From NCBI RefSeq assembly GCF_006539185.1, contig NZ_BJMN01000026.1, positions 62,001 to 126,000 of the forward strand: DNA of 64,000 nucleotides, read 5' to 3'. This document shows, in pieces, positions 30,537-38,703 of the stretch. Each line of letters starts with the position of its first letter. The stretch's first letter is position 1. The DNA is from Streptomyces gardneri (lineage in GTDB: Bacteria; Actinomycetota; Actinomycetes; Streptomycetales; Streptomycetaceae). Below the pieces are notes generated by a model. That model saw nothing but the letters and a program-made list of their open reading frames with translations, was not told the DNA's origin and searched no databases. The translations under genes were made by a program, and so were the position numbers.

Positions 30537-32990
30537 GTGGAACAGCTGACGCAGCACGACCCGAGACGTATCGGGCCCTTCGAAGTGCTGGGCCGGCTCG
30601 GCGCGGGCGGAATGGGCCTGGTCTATCTCGCTCGCTCGGCCTCGGGCCGGCGCGTGGCGATCAAGACCGTGCGTACGGAGCTCGCCGAGGACCAGCTGTT
30701 CCGGGTCCGCTTCACCCGGGAGGTGGAGGCCGCCCGGGCGGTCTCGGGTTTCTACACGGCCGCCGTGGTCGACGCCGACCCGCGTGCCGCCGTGCCGTGG
30801 CTGGCCACCGCCTACGTCCCCGCGCCCTCCCTCGAAGAGATAGTGAACGAGTGCGGGCCGCTCCCGGCCCAGGCCGTGCGCTGGCTCGCTGCCGGTGTCG
30901 CCGAGGCCCTCCAGTCCATCCACGGTGCGGGCCTGGTCCACCGCGACCTCAAGCCCTCCAACGTCCTCGTCGTCGAGGACGGTCCCCGGGTGATCGACTT
31001 CGGCATCGCGTCGGGCGTCTCCAACACGCGCCTGACCATGACCAATGTCGCCGTCGGCACCCCCGCCTACATGTCGCCCGAGCAGGCCCGCGACTCGCGC
31101 AGCGTCACCGGCGCGAGCGATGTGTTCTCGCTGGGCTCGATGCTGGTCTTCGCCGCCACCGGCCACGCGCCCTTCCACGGCGCCAACCCGGTCGAGACCG
31201 TCTTCATGCTGCTCCGGGAGGGGCCGGACCTGGAGGGCCTGCCGGACGAGCTCCGGCCCCTCATCGACTCCTGCATGCAGATGGACGTCACCCGGCGACC
31301 CAGCCCGGCCGACCTCCAGGCCCAGCTCGCCCCGCACCTCTTCGGTCCCGGCAGCGACGACAGCGGCACGGCCTCGGCCTGGCTGCCGCACCGCGCCACC
31401 GCCATGATCGAGGAGCGGCGCAACGGCGGCCGTCCGGTCCCCGGGCCGACCGCCCCGCCGATGCCGCCGCGCCCGCCCCGTGAGCCCGCCGACTGGTCCG
31501 GCGACCCGCGCTCCCCGGAGCCCGGCCCCGGACGGCCCGAGCCCTCCCACGTCGGCGGCAGGCAGCCCGAGCCCGCGCACCTCGGCGGCCGGCACGCCGG
31601 TCCCGCCGAGAGCGCCGGCGGTCCCGTCCGGCTGGGCGGCGCCACCGTGCCGATCGGCCCCGGTCCCCGGGTCTCCGACACCCGGGCCGCGCTCGCCGTC
31701 GGCCGGAGCGCCGACGCGGGCCCGGCGACCGGCTGGATCAGGCCGCCCGCCGGCGGCCCGCACGGCGCCGAGCCCGGCCCGCTGCCCGGCTCCCGCCCCG
31801 TCGCCGTACCCCCGCAGGGGGACGCCGCCCCGGCGCAGCCGCCGGAGCCCGGCCCCTGGCGGCCCTGGCGCTTCCGGATGTCGAACGACGTCTGGGGCAC
31901 CCCGGTCGTCGACGGCGACCTGCTCTACGTGACCTCCTTCGAGGTGCACGCCCTGGACACCGGGAGCGGCCGGCGCCAGTTCAAGACCCGGGACGTGGCT
32001 TGGTCGATGGCCGTCTCCGCGGGCCGTATCCATGCCTCCGACGGGCCCACGCTGTACGCGCTCGACGCGACCGACGGCAGCGAGCGCTGGCGGCTGCACA
32101 CGGACGCCTGGGTGTACTCCCTCCGGGTGGACCGGGGCACGGTCGTCACCGGGACGCGCGGTGGCGGGGTCCAGGGCTGGGAGGCCTCCAACGGCGCCAA
32201 GCTGTGGGAGGTCACCGGCGCCCAGACCGACTTCGAGACCCCGGAGGCGGGGCCCGCCGTGCACGGCGACACCGTGTACGTCTGGAAGGACGCCCGGCTC
32301 CAGGCCCTCGACGCCCGGACGGGTGTCGAGCGCTGGTCGTACCCCATCGGCGACGCCGCCTCCTGTGCCAACGTGCCCGTGCGGGTCGCGCCGGCCGAGG
32401 ACGGCTGCGTGTATGTCTCGGCCGGCACCCGGGTCCTCTCGATCGACATCGCCGCCGGGCACGTCCGCTGGCACTTCGAGGCGCCCGCCGTCTTCCTCTC
32501 CCCGCCGGCCTTCGCGCCGGGCCCGGCCGTCACGGGCGGCGGGGTGTACCTCTCCGACCATCTCGGCACGGTGTACGCGCTCGACGCCACGACCGGCCAG
32601 GACCGGTGGCGGATCGCGACCGAGCCGCGCCAGTCGGCCGAGCCGGTGCTCGTCGCCGACGGGAACGTCCACGTGGGCAGCGGCAGCGCGCTCTACACGC
32701 TCGACGCGGTCACCGGCACCCCGAGGTGGCGGTTCGCGGCGGGCGGCGAGCTCGTCGGCTCCCCGGTCGTCGCCGACGGACGGGTGCACTTCGGCTCCGC
32801 CGACCACGTCCTCTACACGCTGGACGCGACCGGCGGCCAGCTGCGCTGGAAGCTCGCGACGGGCGGCGAGATCACCGGCTCCCCGGTGGCGAAGGGCGGG
32901 GTCGTGTACGCGTGCAGCAAGGACCGCTGCGTGTACGCGCTCGACGCGGTCAAGGGCACGGCCACGGGCAGGGGGTCCGCGCCCCGCTGA
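30537..32990 (+). CDS. Ser/Thr protein kinase with C-terminal PQQ-type beta-propeller (AfsK-like architecture)
   Basis: 817 residues. Kinase domain residues ~13-275: LGAGGMGLVYLA (P-loop), VAIK with Lys43, HRDLKPSN with Asp137, DFG at 154-156 and a GTPAYMSPEQ activation segment. A Pro/Gly/Arg-rich linker (~295-440) contains short repeated units of the HVGGRQPEPAHLGGR type. Residues ~445-817 are repeated beta-propeller blades recognisable by LYALDATDGSERWR, LQALDARTGVERW, VYALDATTGQDRW and LYTLDAVTGTPRW (A-x-D-x-x-T/S-G-x-x-x-W). No membrane helix. This kinase plus propeller order is that of AfsK, which phosphorylates AfsR. Whether it acts on the SARP at 43963 is untested. Confidence 0.9.
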   Translation: MEQLTQHDPRRIGPFEVLGRLGAGGMGLVYLARSASGRRVAIKTVRTELAEDQLFRVRFTREVEAARAVSGFYTAAVVDADPRAAVPWLATAYVPAPSLEEIVNECGPLPAQAVRWLAAGVAEALQSIHGAGLVHRDLKPSNVLVVEDGPRVIDFGIASGVSNTRLTMTNVAVGTPAYMSPEQARDSRSVTGASDVFSLGSMLVFAATGHAPFHGANPVETVFMLLREGPDLEGLPDELRPLIDSCMQMDVTRRPSPADLQAQLAPHLFGPGSDDSGTASAWLPHRATAMIEERRNGGRPVPGPTAPPMPPRPPREPADWSGDPRSPEPGPGRPEPSHVGGRQPEPAHLGGRHAGPAESAGGPVRLGGATVPIGPGPRVSDTRAALAVGRSADAGPATGWIRPPAGGPHGAEPGPLPGSRPVAVPPQGDAAPAQPPEPGPWRPWRFRMSNDVWGTPVVDGDLLYVTSFEVHALDTGSGRRQFKTRDVAWSMAVSAGRIHASDGPTLYALDATDGSERWRLHTDAWVYSLRVDRGTVVTGTRGGGVQGWEASNGAKLWEVTGAQTDFETPEAGPAVHGDTVYVWKDARLQALDARTGVERWSYPIGDAASCANVPVRVAPAEDGCVYVSAGTRVLSIDIAAGHVRWHFEAPAVFLSPPAFAPGPAVTGGGVYLSDHLGTVYALDATTGQDRWRIATEPRQSAEPVLVADGNVHVGSGSALYTLDAVTGTPRWRFAAGGELVGSPVVADGRVHFGSADHVLYTLDATGGQLRWKLATGGEITGSPVAKGGVVYACSKDRCVYALDAVKGTATGRGSAPR

Positions 32991-33021
32991 CGGCGGCTTC
33001 CCGCCGGACGACGGCTCCCCG

Positions 33022-33627
33022 CTAGCGCTGCGGGGGCCCGTCGCGGTCCGGGTCCCAGGTCGGGACGTCGTAGGGCTGGGTCGGGGCGCCGTACGGGGTC
33101 GAGGCCTGCGGAGGGTGCCGGGGCTCGTCGGTGACGTCGTCGACGGGCGGCGGCCCGTCCAGCGTGGGATGCGTGGGCCGCGGCCCGTGGTCCACGCGGT
33201 CCACCCGGTGCGTGCGGGTCCGGCCCGACATGACGAGCGCGCCGAGGAGCAGCAGCACCCCGCCGCCGAAGGCGTTGGCGACCCCGTCGCCCAGGCCCGT
33301 ACCGTCGCCGGAGATCACGAGGCTGCCCTCGGCCTGCCCGACGCGCACCATCCAGAAGATCGTGAAGCCGAGGACGACGAGCCCGGCGAGGGCGACGAGC
33401 AGCCGGGAGCGCAGGACGACCCCGAGGACCGCGACGAGGGCGGCGAAGGCGAAGGGCAGCAGGATCGAGCCGATGACCTCGGACTTCGCATCCGTGATGC
33501 CGGTGAACAGCTCGTCGATCGCGTAGTCGCGCCCGTGACGGCCGTCGTACCAGGCACGGAAGGGGCTCCAGACGGCGGCCGTCGCTCCGGTGAGGGCCAG
33601 GACCGAGCCGATGACATTGCGGATCAT
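33022..33627 (-). CDS. Membrane protein with Pro-rich tail, function unknown
   Basis: 201 residues. About four hydrophobic segments: MIRNVIGSVLALTGATAAVW, SILLPFAFAALVAVLGVVL, LLVALAGLVVLGFTIFWMV and FGGGVLLLLGALVMS. A hydrophilic Pro/Asp/Thr-rich C-terminal tail of ~60 residues follows. The ATG at 33627 follows AGGAGG at 7 nt. A longer frame exists upstream but lacks a ribosome-binding site. It is convergent with the kinase, 31 bp away, and divergent from the secreted protein. No family is recognised. Confidence 0.7.
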   Translation of the reverse strand: MIRNVIGSVLALTGATAAVWSPFRAWYDGRHGRDYAIDELFTGITDAKSEVIGSILLPFAFAALVAVLGVVLRSRLLVALAGLVVLGFTIFWMVRVGQAEGSLVISGDGTGLGDGVANAFGGGVLLLLGALVMSGRTRTHRVDRVDHGPRPTHPTLDGPPPVDDVTDEPRHPPQASTPYGAPTQPYDVPTWDPDRDGPPQR

Positions 33628-33751
33628 CGTTCGGCCTCCTAGACGGGGTCCGGCTCTCGTTCCCGACGCTACGCCGGGTGCGGGGGGCCCGCCATTTGCG
33701 GCCCGGAACATGCCCTAGGGTGGCGCGGACACGACAGGACGAGGAGGACCG

Positions 33752-34369
33752 ATGGTGCGCACGCGCCTGAAGATGGCGGCGACGCTCACGGTGGTGGTGC
33801 TCGCGCTGACCGGTTTCCAGACCGGCCACGGCAGCAGCAGTGGTGGCGGGAGCGGGAAGAGCAAGAGCGGCAAGAGCCGCGGCGGCGACGACGACTCGGG
33901 CGGCGGTTGCTCCAGCGACGAGAAGGGCAACGACGACTACAGCGGCTCGGGCGGCTCCGGATCGCAGACGACGGCGCCCACCCCCACCGCGTCCCGCGCG
34001 GTGGCCGAGGTCGTGGTCGTCGACTGCGTGAAGCCCGCGCAGAAGAAGCGCAAGGGCAAGCCGGCCCGGAAGGCGGACACCTCGGCGACCCTGCGGATCA
34101 CCTCGAAGAGCGCGTACACGGAGACGTTCGAGGTCACCCTGGAGTTCAAGGGCTCCACGGGGTCCGCGGTGGACTCGACCGAGGCCCTCGTCACCGTCGA
34201 GGGCGGCGGGACGAAGACCTTCGAGGTCGAGATGAAGACCCCGAAGGCCGTCGGCCGGGTGAAGGACTGCTGGGTGTACGACGTGCGCCGGAGCTCCGAC
34301 ACGACCGCTACGCCGTCCGAGGCCGCTACGCCCTCCGCGACCGCGACGCCGTCCGCTACCGCGTCCTGA
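33752..34369 (+). CDS. Secreted Gly/Ser/Lys-rich protein with a small beta domain
   Basis: 205 residues. Signal peptide at residues 1-28 (VRTRLKMAATLTVVVLALTGF), then a low-complexity Ser/Gly/Lys/Asp stretch (~28-75). A ~100-residue region with predicted beta strands follows (VVVVDCVKPAQKK; TSATLRITSKSAYTETFEVT; TKTFEVEMKTPKAVGRVKDC), containing three Cys in all (one in the low-complexity part, two in the domain). The tail repeats AATPSATATPSATAS. It looks like an extracellular or wall-associated protein. Its 3' end overlaps the convergent enoyl-CoA hydratase gene by 14 bp. No family is recognised. Confidence 0.7.
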   Translation: MVRTRLKMAATLTVVVLALTGFQTGHGSSSGGGSGKSKSGKSRGGDDDSGGGCSSDEKGNDDYSGSGGSGSQTTAPTPTASRAVAEVVVVDCVKPAQKKRKGKPARKADTSATLRITSKSAYTETFEVTLEFKGSTGSAVDSTEALVTVEGGGTKTFEVEMKTPKAVGRVKDCWVYDVRRSSDTTATPSEAATPSATATPSATAS

Positions 34370-35132
34370 ACCCCGCCCCCCGCCGGGTGAACAGCGCCGC
34401 CTGACGTTCCGGTGGCAGGTTCCCCAGCGCCACCAGGTGCGGAGCGTGGGCGAGGGCCGGGGTGCGGGATGCCTCCGTGACCGACCAGAGCGCCCGGACC
34501 GTCCCCTGGACGGCCTCGGTCGGGTGCGCGGCGACGACGGCCGCGGCCCGCAGGGCGGCCTCCAGGGCCCCGCCGGCCGGGGTCAGCTCGGAGACGAGCC
34601 CCGTCTCGTACGCGCGCCGGGCCGAGACCCGTTCCGCGCTGCCCATCAGGGCCATCCGGGCGATCTCCCCGTAGGGCATCCGCTGCGCCATGTGGATGGT
34701 CTCGAAGGCGCTGACCATCCCGTAGGTGGTGTGCGGGTCGAAGAAGGTGGCGTCCTCTCCGGCGACCAGGAACTCGGCCTCGCCGAGCAGGTAGAACGCC
34801 CCGCCGCAGGCCATGCCCTCGACGGCGGCGATCACCGGCTTCCACAGGTCGTTCGCCTTGGGGCCGATCGTGAGGAGGGGGTCGTCGATCGTGTACGGGG
34901 ACGAGGGCTGCGGGATGTTCCCGACGGCGTCCCGGTCGATCCCCGTGCAGAAGGCCCGCCCGCCGGCCCCGGTGACGACGATCGCGCGGATCTCGTCCTC
35001 GTACCGGAATCCCTTCCACACGGCGGCGAGTTCACGGGCCATGTCCAGGGTGATCGAGTTGTGCTTCTCCGGCCGGTCGAGGGTGACGACCGCGACCCCG
35101 GTCTCCTTGTCGCGTTCGACGCGGACGGTCAT
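34356..35132 (-). CDS. Enoyl-CoA hydratase/isomerase (crotonase) family protein
   Basis: 258 residues. Crotonase features: VAVVTLDRPEKHNSITLDM, VVTGAGGRAFCTGID (first oxyanion loop) and AAVEGMACGGAFYLLGEAEF (second oxyanion loop). In the segment FFDPHTTYGMVSAFE the position usually holding one catalytic Glu (…PE…G) is Pro-His. The second crotonase Glu is therefore missing or displaced, and the protein may be an isomerase or hydrolase rather than a standard hydratase. It is last in the minus-strand operon thiolase-DUF35-crotonase controlled by boxes B1/B2. Confidence 0.82.
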   Translation of the reverse strand: MTVRVERDKETGVAVVTLDRPEKHNSITLDMARELAAVWKGFRYEDEIRAIVVTGAGGRAFCTGIDRDAVGNIPQPSSPYTIDDPLLTIGPKANDLWKPVIAAVEGMACGGAFYLLGEAEFLVAGEDATFFDPHTTYGMVSAFETIHMAQRMPYGEIARMALMGSAERVSARRAYETGLVSELTPAGGALEAALRAAAVVAAHPTEAVQGTVRALWSVTEASRTPALAHAPHLVALGNLPPERQAALFTRRGAGFRTR

Positions 35133-35570
35133 CTAGCCGCGCTCCAGGAGCCAGCGGGGGACGGTGACGCCGTCGACCTCGGCGAAGGCGACCTTCACCG
35201 GGGCGCCGATGCGCAGCCGGCCCGGGTCGAGCGAGTTCAGGGGGGCGTCGGGGGCGGTGACGACGTTGCCGGCGAGGCGGATGCGGGGGGCCTCGGCCAG
35301 TTCGACGAGGACCGCGTTGTACCCGGGCTGGGCGGCGTAGTCGGGCAGGAGCGGCGGGTGGGGCAGGACGTACGACCAGATGCGGCCGCGTCCGGACATG
35401 AGCCGCCACTCGCTGTCGAAGGAGTGGCAGTGCGGGCAGCAGGGGCGGGGCGGGAAGCGGAGCTCGCCGCAGTCGGGCGCCGCGCAGGCCTGGACACGGA
35501 GCTCGCCCCGGGCGGTGTACTCCCAGAAGGGGGCGCCGTCCTCGTCGGCGACGGGTGTCAGCATCGGCAT
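35133..35570 (-). CDS. DUF35/OB-fold zinc-ribbon acyl-CoA-binding protein (ChsH2/Ltp partner-like)
   Basis: 145 residues. N-terminal rubredoxin-like zinc ribbon with four Cys (CAAPDCGELRFPPRPCCPHC spans them, with one additional adjacent Cys), then an OB-fold (GRGRIWSYVLPHP; NAVLVELAEAPRIRLAGNV; IGAPVKVAFAEVDGVTVPRW). DUF35 proteins bind acyl-CoA and form complexes with SCP2-type thiolases, as in the Ltp2-DUF35 steroid retro-aldolase. The gene lies 14 bp after the thiolase and abuts the crotonase start. The ATG at 35570 follows GAGGAG. Confidence 0.88.
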   Translation of the reverse strand: MPMLTPVADEDGAPFWEYTARGELRVQACAAPDCGELRFPPRPCCPHCHSFDSEWRLMSGRGRIWSYVLPHPPLLPDYAAQPGYNAVLVELAEAPRIRLAGNVVTAPDAPLNSLDPGRLRIGAPVKVAFAEVDGVTVPRWLLERG

Positions 35571-35584
35571 GGTGTCTCGGCTCC

Positions 35585-36727
35585 TCAGGCTCGAAGGAGG
35601 ATCGCGGAGGTGGGGACGCCCTCGCCGGCCGTGACCAGGCAGGTGGCGGCGTCGGGCACTTGGGCGGTGGAGCTGCCGCGGAGCTGCTTCACGCCCTCGT
35701 TGATGAGGTTGAAGCCGTGGACGTACGCCTCGCTCAGTCCGCCGCCGCCGGTGTTGAGGGGCAGCCGGCCGCCGATCTCCAGGGCGCCGCCCTCGGTGAA
35801 TGCGGCGCCCTCGCCGCGCCCGCAGAAGCCGTAGCCCTCCAGGGAGAGCGGGACGAGCGGGGTGAAGGCGTCGTAGATCTGGGCGACGTCGACGTCCTCG
35901 GGGCCGAAGTCGGCCTGTTTCCAGAGGTGTCGGGCGGCGGTCCAGGCGGGTCCGGAGAGCGGGTCGTCGTTCCAGTAGTTGACCATGCCGTGGTGCTGGG
36001 CGGGCAGGCCCTGGGCGGCGGAGTGGACGTAGACCGGCTTCTGGCGGCAGTCGCGGGCCCGCTCGGCGGAGACGATGACGCAGGCGAGGGCGCCGTCGGT
36101 CTCCAGGCAGTTGTCGAAGAGGCAGAGGGGTTCGCTGATCCAGCGGGAGGTCATGTACATCTCGCGGGTCAGGGGCCGCTCGTACATGATCGCGGCGGGG
36201 TTCTGGTTGGCGCGGTTGCGGCAGGCGAGCGCGACGTTGAAGAGGTGGTCGCGGGTGGCGCCGTACTCGTGCATGTAGCGGCGGGCGAGCATGCCGATCT
36301 CGTCGGCGGGGCGGAGCAGCCCGAAGGGGCGGGTCCACTGGCCGGGGGTGGGCAGTTGGGCGGCGGTGTTCTTCCAGGGGCGGGGGCCGGAGCCGCGCTT
36401 CCGGGAGCGCCAGGCGACGCCGACGCTGGCCTGGCCGGTGGCGACGGCGGCGGCGAGGTGGCCGACGGTGGCGCAGGAGCCGCCGCCGCCGTAGCCGACC
36501 TTGGAGAAGAAGGTGACGTCGCCGGCGCCGATGGCCTTGGCGACCTCGACCTCGTCGGTCTCCTCCATCGTGTACGAGGCGAAGCCGTCGACCTCGGAGG
36601 GGTCGATCCCGGCGTCGTCGAGGGCCGCGAGGATCGCCCGGCAGGCGAGGGCCTTCTCGGACTCGGGCAGGTTCTTCGCGAAGGCGGTCTGTCCTATGCC
36701 GACGATGGCCGTGGCGTCCTTGAGCAC
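35585..36727 (-). CDS. SCP2-type thiolase/lipid-transfer protein (Ltp-like), with DUF35 partner
   Basis: 380 residues. Thiolase-superfamily markers: TAIVGIGQTAFAKNLPESEK, GGGGSCATVGHLAAAVATGQ with Cys85 where the nucleophile sits, CLETDGALACVIVSAERARD, AQIYDAFTPLVPLSLEGYGF and NTGGGGLSEAYVHG. In contrast to the paralogue at 25414 it keeps the Cys, so it may do true thiolysis, while DUF35 association also fits retro-aldol cleavage. It is divergent from the FadD3-like ligase across boxes B1/B2, suggesting activation and cleavage steps of one pathway under shared control. Confidence 0.87.
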   Translation of the reverse strand: MLKDATAIVGIGQTAFAKNLPESEKALACRAILAALDDAGIDPSEVDGFASYTMEETDEVEVAKAIGAGDVTFFSKVGYGGGGSCATVGHLAAAVATGQASVGVAWRSRKRGSGPRPWKNTAAQLPTPGQWTRPFGLLRPADEIGMLARRYMHEYGATRDHLFNVALACRNRANQNPAAIMYERPLTREMYMTSRWISEPLCLFDNCLETDGALACVIVSAERARDCRQKPVYVHSAAQGLPAQHHGMVNYWNDDPLSGPAWTAARHLWKQADFGPEDVDVAQIYDAFTPLVPLSLEGYGFCGRGEGAAFTEGGALEIGGRLPLNTGGGGLSEAYVHGFNLINEGVKQLRGSSTAQVPDAATCLVTAGEGVPTSAILLRA

Positions 36728-36751
36728 CGTACCTCCTTCTGGGGCAGCACT

Positions 36752-36768
36752 ACTGACAGCGCGTCAGG
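36752..36768. promoter_or_regulatory. TCTGACG box B1
   Basis: ACTGACA-GCG-CGTCAGG, 11 of 14 consensus positions, 25 bp upstream of the thiolase start on the minus-strand side of the divergent promoter. Confidence 0.65.
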
Positions 36769-36778
36769 TTACAACTAA

Positions 36779-36795
36779 TCTGACGGATAGTCAGC
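36779..36795. promoter_or_regulatory. TCTGACG box B2
   Basis: TCTGACG-GAT-AGTCAGC, 12 of 14 consensus positions, 18 bp before the acyl-CoA ligase ATG, immediately ahead of its GGGAGG ribosome-binding site. Confidence 0.7.
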
Positions 36796-36812
36796 TACAG
36801 GGAGGGGTGGGT

Positions 36813-38369
36813 ATGCGCGGCGACCTGGAGTGGGGCACGATCCCCGGGCTCGTACGGGCGGCGGCCGAGCGGTACGGGCAGCGGGAGGCCGTCGTCGACG
36901 GACGCGTCCGTGTCACCTACGCCGAACTCGGCGAGCGCGTCGAGCGGGCGGCGGCCGCCTGTATCGCCACCGGGGTACGGACGGGGGACCGGGTGGCGAT
37001 CTGGGCACCCAACACCCTCGACTGGATCGTCTCGGCGCTCGGCGCCGTCACCGCCGGCGCCGTCCTCGTCCCCCTGAACACCCGCTTCAAGGGCACCGAG
37101 GCGGCCTACGTCCTCCAGCGCTCCCGGGCCCGCCTGCTCTTCGTCACCGGTACCTTCCTCGGCACCTCGTACGTGGCCTCCCTGCGCCGCTCGGGCATCG
37201 CGCTCCCGCACCTGGAGAAGGCCGTCGTCCTCGGCGACACCGCGCCCGACGACACGGGCTGGACGACCTGGAAGGCCTTCCTCGCGGAGGGCGACCGGGT
37301 CCCGGCCGCGCGGGTCCGCGCCCGGGTCGACGCGATCGCCCCCTCCGACCCCTCCGACATCATCTACACCTCGGGCACCACGGGCCGGCCCAAGGGGGCC
37401 GTCATCGGCCACGCCCAGAGCCTGCGCTGCTACGAGGTCTGGTCCGAGCTCGCCGGCCTCCGGGAGGGCGACCGCTATCTCGTCGTCAACCCGTTCTTCC
37501 ACACCTTCGGCTACAAGGCGGGGATCCTCGCCTGCCTGATGCGCGGCGCGGTGATCGTCCCGCAGCCCGTCTTCACCGTGGACACCGTCCTCGCCAACAT
37601 CGCCGCCGAGCGCATCACCGTCCTGCCCGGGCCGCCCACCCTCCACCAGTCGCTCCTGGATCACCCCGCCCGGGCGGCCCACGACCTCTCCTCGCTCCGC
37701 CTCGTCGTGACGGGTGCGGCGGTGGTCCCCCTGCGGCTCGTCGAACGCCTCCGCGAGGAGCTGGGGATCGGCACGGTCCTCACGGCGTACGGCCTCTCCG
37801 AGGCGAGCGGCATCGTCACCATGTGCCGCCGCGACGACCCGGCCGAGACCGTCGCCACCACCTCGGGCCGCCCGATCCCCGACACCGAGGTCAGGCTCTC
37901 GCCCACCGGCGAGGTCCTCGTCCGCGGCCACCACGTCATGCGCGGCTACTTCGAGGACGAGGAGGCGACGGCGGCGGCGATCGACGAGGACGGCTGGCTG
38001 CGCACCGGGGACGTCGGGGTCCTGGACGAGGCGGGGAACCTGCGGATCACGGACCGGCTGAAGGACATGTTCATCGTGGGCGGCTTCAACGCCTACCCGG
38101 CCGAGATCGAGCAACTTCTCGGCCTGCACCCCGACATAGCGGACGTCGCGGTCGTCGGCATCCCCGACCCGAGGCTCGGCGAGGTCGGCAAGGCCTTCGC
38201 GGTGCGCAGGGCGGGGGCGCGGGTGACGGCGGACGACCTGATCGCCTGGTCGCGGCGGGAGATGGCGAACTACAAGGTGCCGCGGGAGGTCGAGTTCGTG
38301 ACGGAGCTGCCGAGGAACGCGAGCGGGAAGGTGGTGAAGGGGGAGCTGCGGGACCGCCAGGCCGTGTGA
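36813..38369 (+). CDS. FadD3-like acyl-CoA ligase
   Basis: 518 residues, the size of FadD3 and medium-chain/aryl acyl-CoA synthetases. Motifs: VTYAELGERVERAA, IIYTSGTTGRPKGAVIGH (A3), NPFFHTFGYKAG, LTAYGLSEASGIVTM (A5), DEDGWLRTGDVGVLDEAGNL (A7), DRLKDMFIVGGFNAYPAEIE (A8) and the catalytic Lys in NASGKVVKGEL (A10). It activates a carboxylic acid to its CoA thioester; alicyclic, propionate-side-chain or fatty acids are possible. The ATG at 36813 follows GGGAGG. Boxes B1/B2 overlap its promoter. It is most likely the entry step for the thiolase-DUF35-crotonase operon opposite. Confidence 0.9.
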   Translation: MRGDLEWGTIPGLVRAAAERYGQREAVVDGRVRVTYAELGERVERAAAACIATGVRTGDRVAIWAPNTLDWIVSALGAVTAGAVLVPLNTRFKGTEAAYVLQRSRARLLFVTGTFLGTSYVASLRRSGIALPHLEKAVVLGDTAPDDTGWTTWKAFLAEGDRVPAARVRARVDAIAPSDPSDIIYTSGTTGRPKGAVIGHAQSLRCYEVWSELAGLREGDRYLVVNPFFHTFGYKAGILACLMRGAVIVPQPVFTVDTVLANIAAERITVLPGPPTLHQSLLDHPARAAHDLSSLRLVVTGAAVVPLRLVERLREELGIGTVLTAYGLSEASGIVTMCRRDDPAETVATTSGRPIPDTEVRLSPTGEVLVRGHHVMRGYFEDEEATAAAIDEDGWLRTGDVGVLDEAGNLRITDRLKDMFIVGGFNAYPAEIEQLLGLHPDIADVAVVGIPDPRLGEVGKAFAVRRAGARVTADDLIAWSRREMANYKVPREVEFVTELPRNASGKVVKGELRDRQAV

Positions 38370-38403
38370 TGTGGATCACTCGCGCGATGGTATGGTGACT
38401 GGT

Positions 38404-38703
38404 ATGGCAACGAAGAAGTACACCGTGACCCTGCCTGAAGAGCTTGCCGAGGAGATCCGCCGCGAGGTGGGGCAGGGCGGCTTCAGCGCGTATGTCACGC
38501 AGGCCATACAGCGCCAGCGGGAGCAGGACCGGCTGGGGGAGCTGGTGGACTGGATGGAGACCGAATTCGGCCCCGTCACCAAGGAGGAGCTGGCGGCCGC
38601 CGAGGCCGAGCGGCAGGAGATCATCCGCTGGCACGAGGAACGGGTGGCGCGTGAGCGCGCGGAGTCCGACGTCCCGGAGGAGCGGCGGGCGGACGCCGCA
38701 TGA
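38404..38703 (+). CDS. Ribbon-helix-helix antitoxin (VapB/CopG-like)
   Basis: 99 residues. The N-terminal ~45 residues fit a ribbon-helix-helix DNA-binding domain (KKYTVTLPEELAEEIRREV, then GGFSAYVTQAIQRQREQDR). The highly charged C-terminal half (WMETEFGPVTKEELAAAEAE, then helix to the end) would wrap the toxin. It overlaps the PIN-domain gene by 4 bp (ATGA), the classic antitoxin-toxin order. The promoter region has two near-copies of ATGGTATGGTGACTGGTATGG-type direct repeats just upstream, which could be the autoregulatory operator. Confidence 0.82.
   Translation: MATKKYTVTLPEELAEEIRREVGQGGFSAYVTQAIQRQREQDRLGELVDWMETEFGPVTKEELAAAEAERQEIIRWHEERVARERAESDVPEERRADAA

Noticed and set aside
25414..38369. 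Classical cholesterol/steroid degradation cluster
   Set aside because: Ltp, DUF35 and a FadD3-like ligase are present, but no ring-degrading (KstD, Hsa), Mce4 or KstR-type operator sequences were seen.
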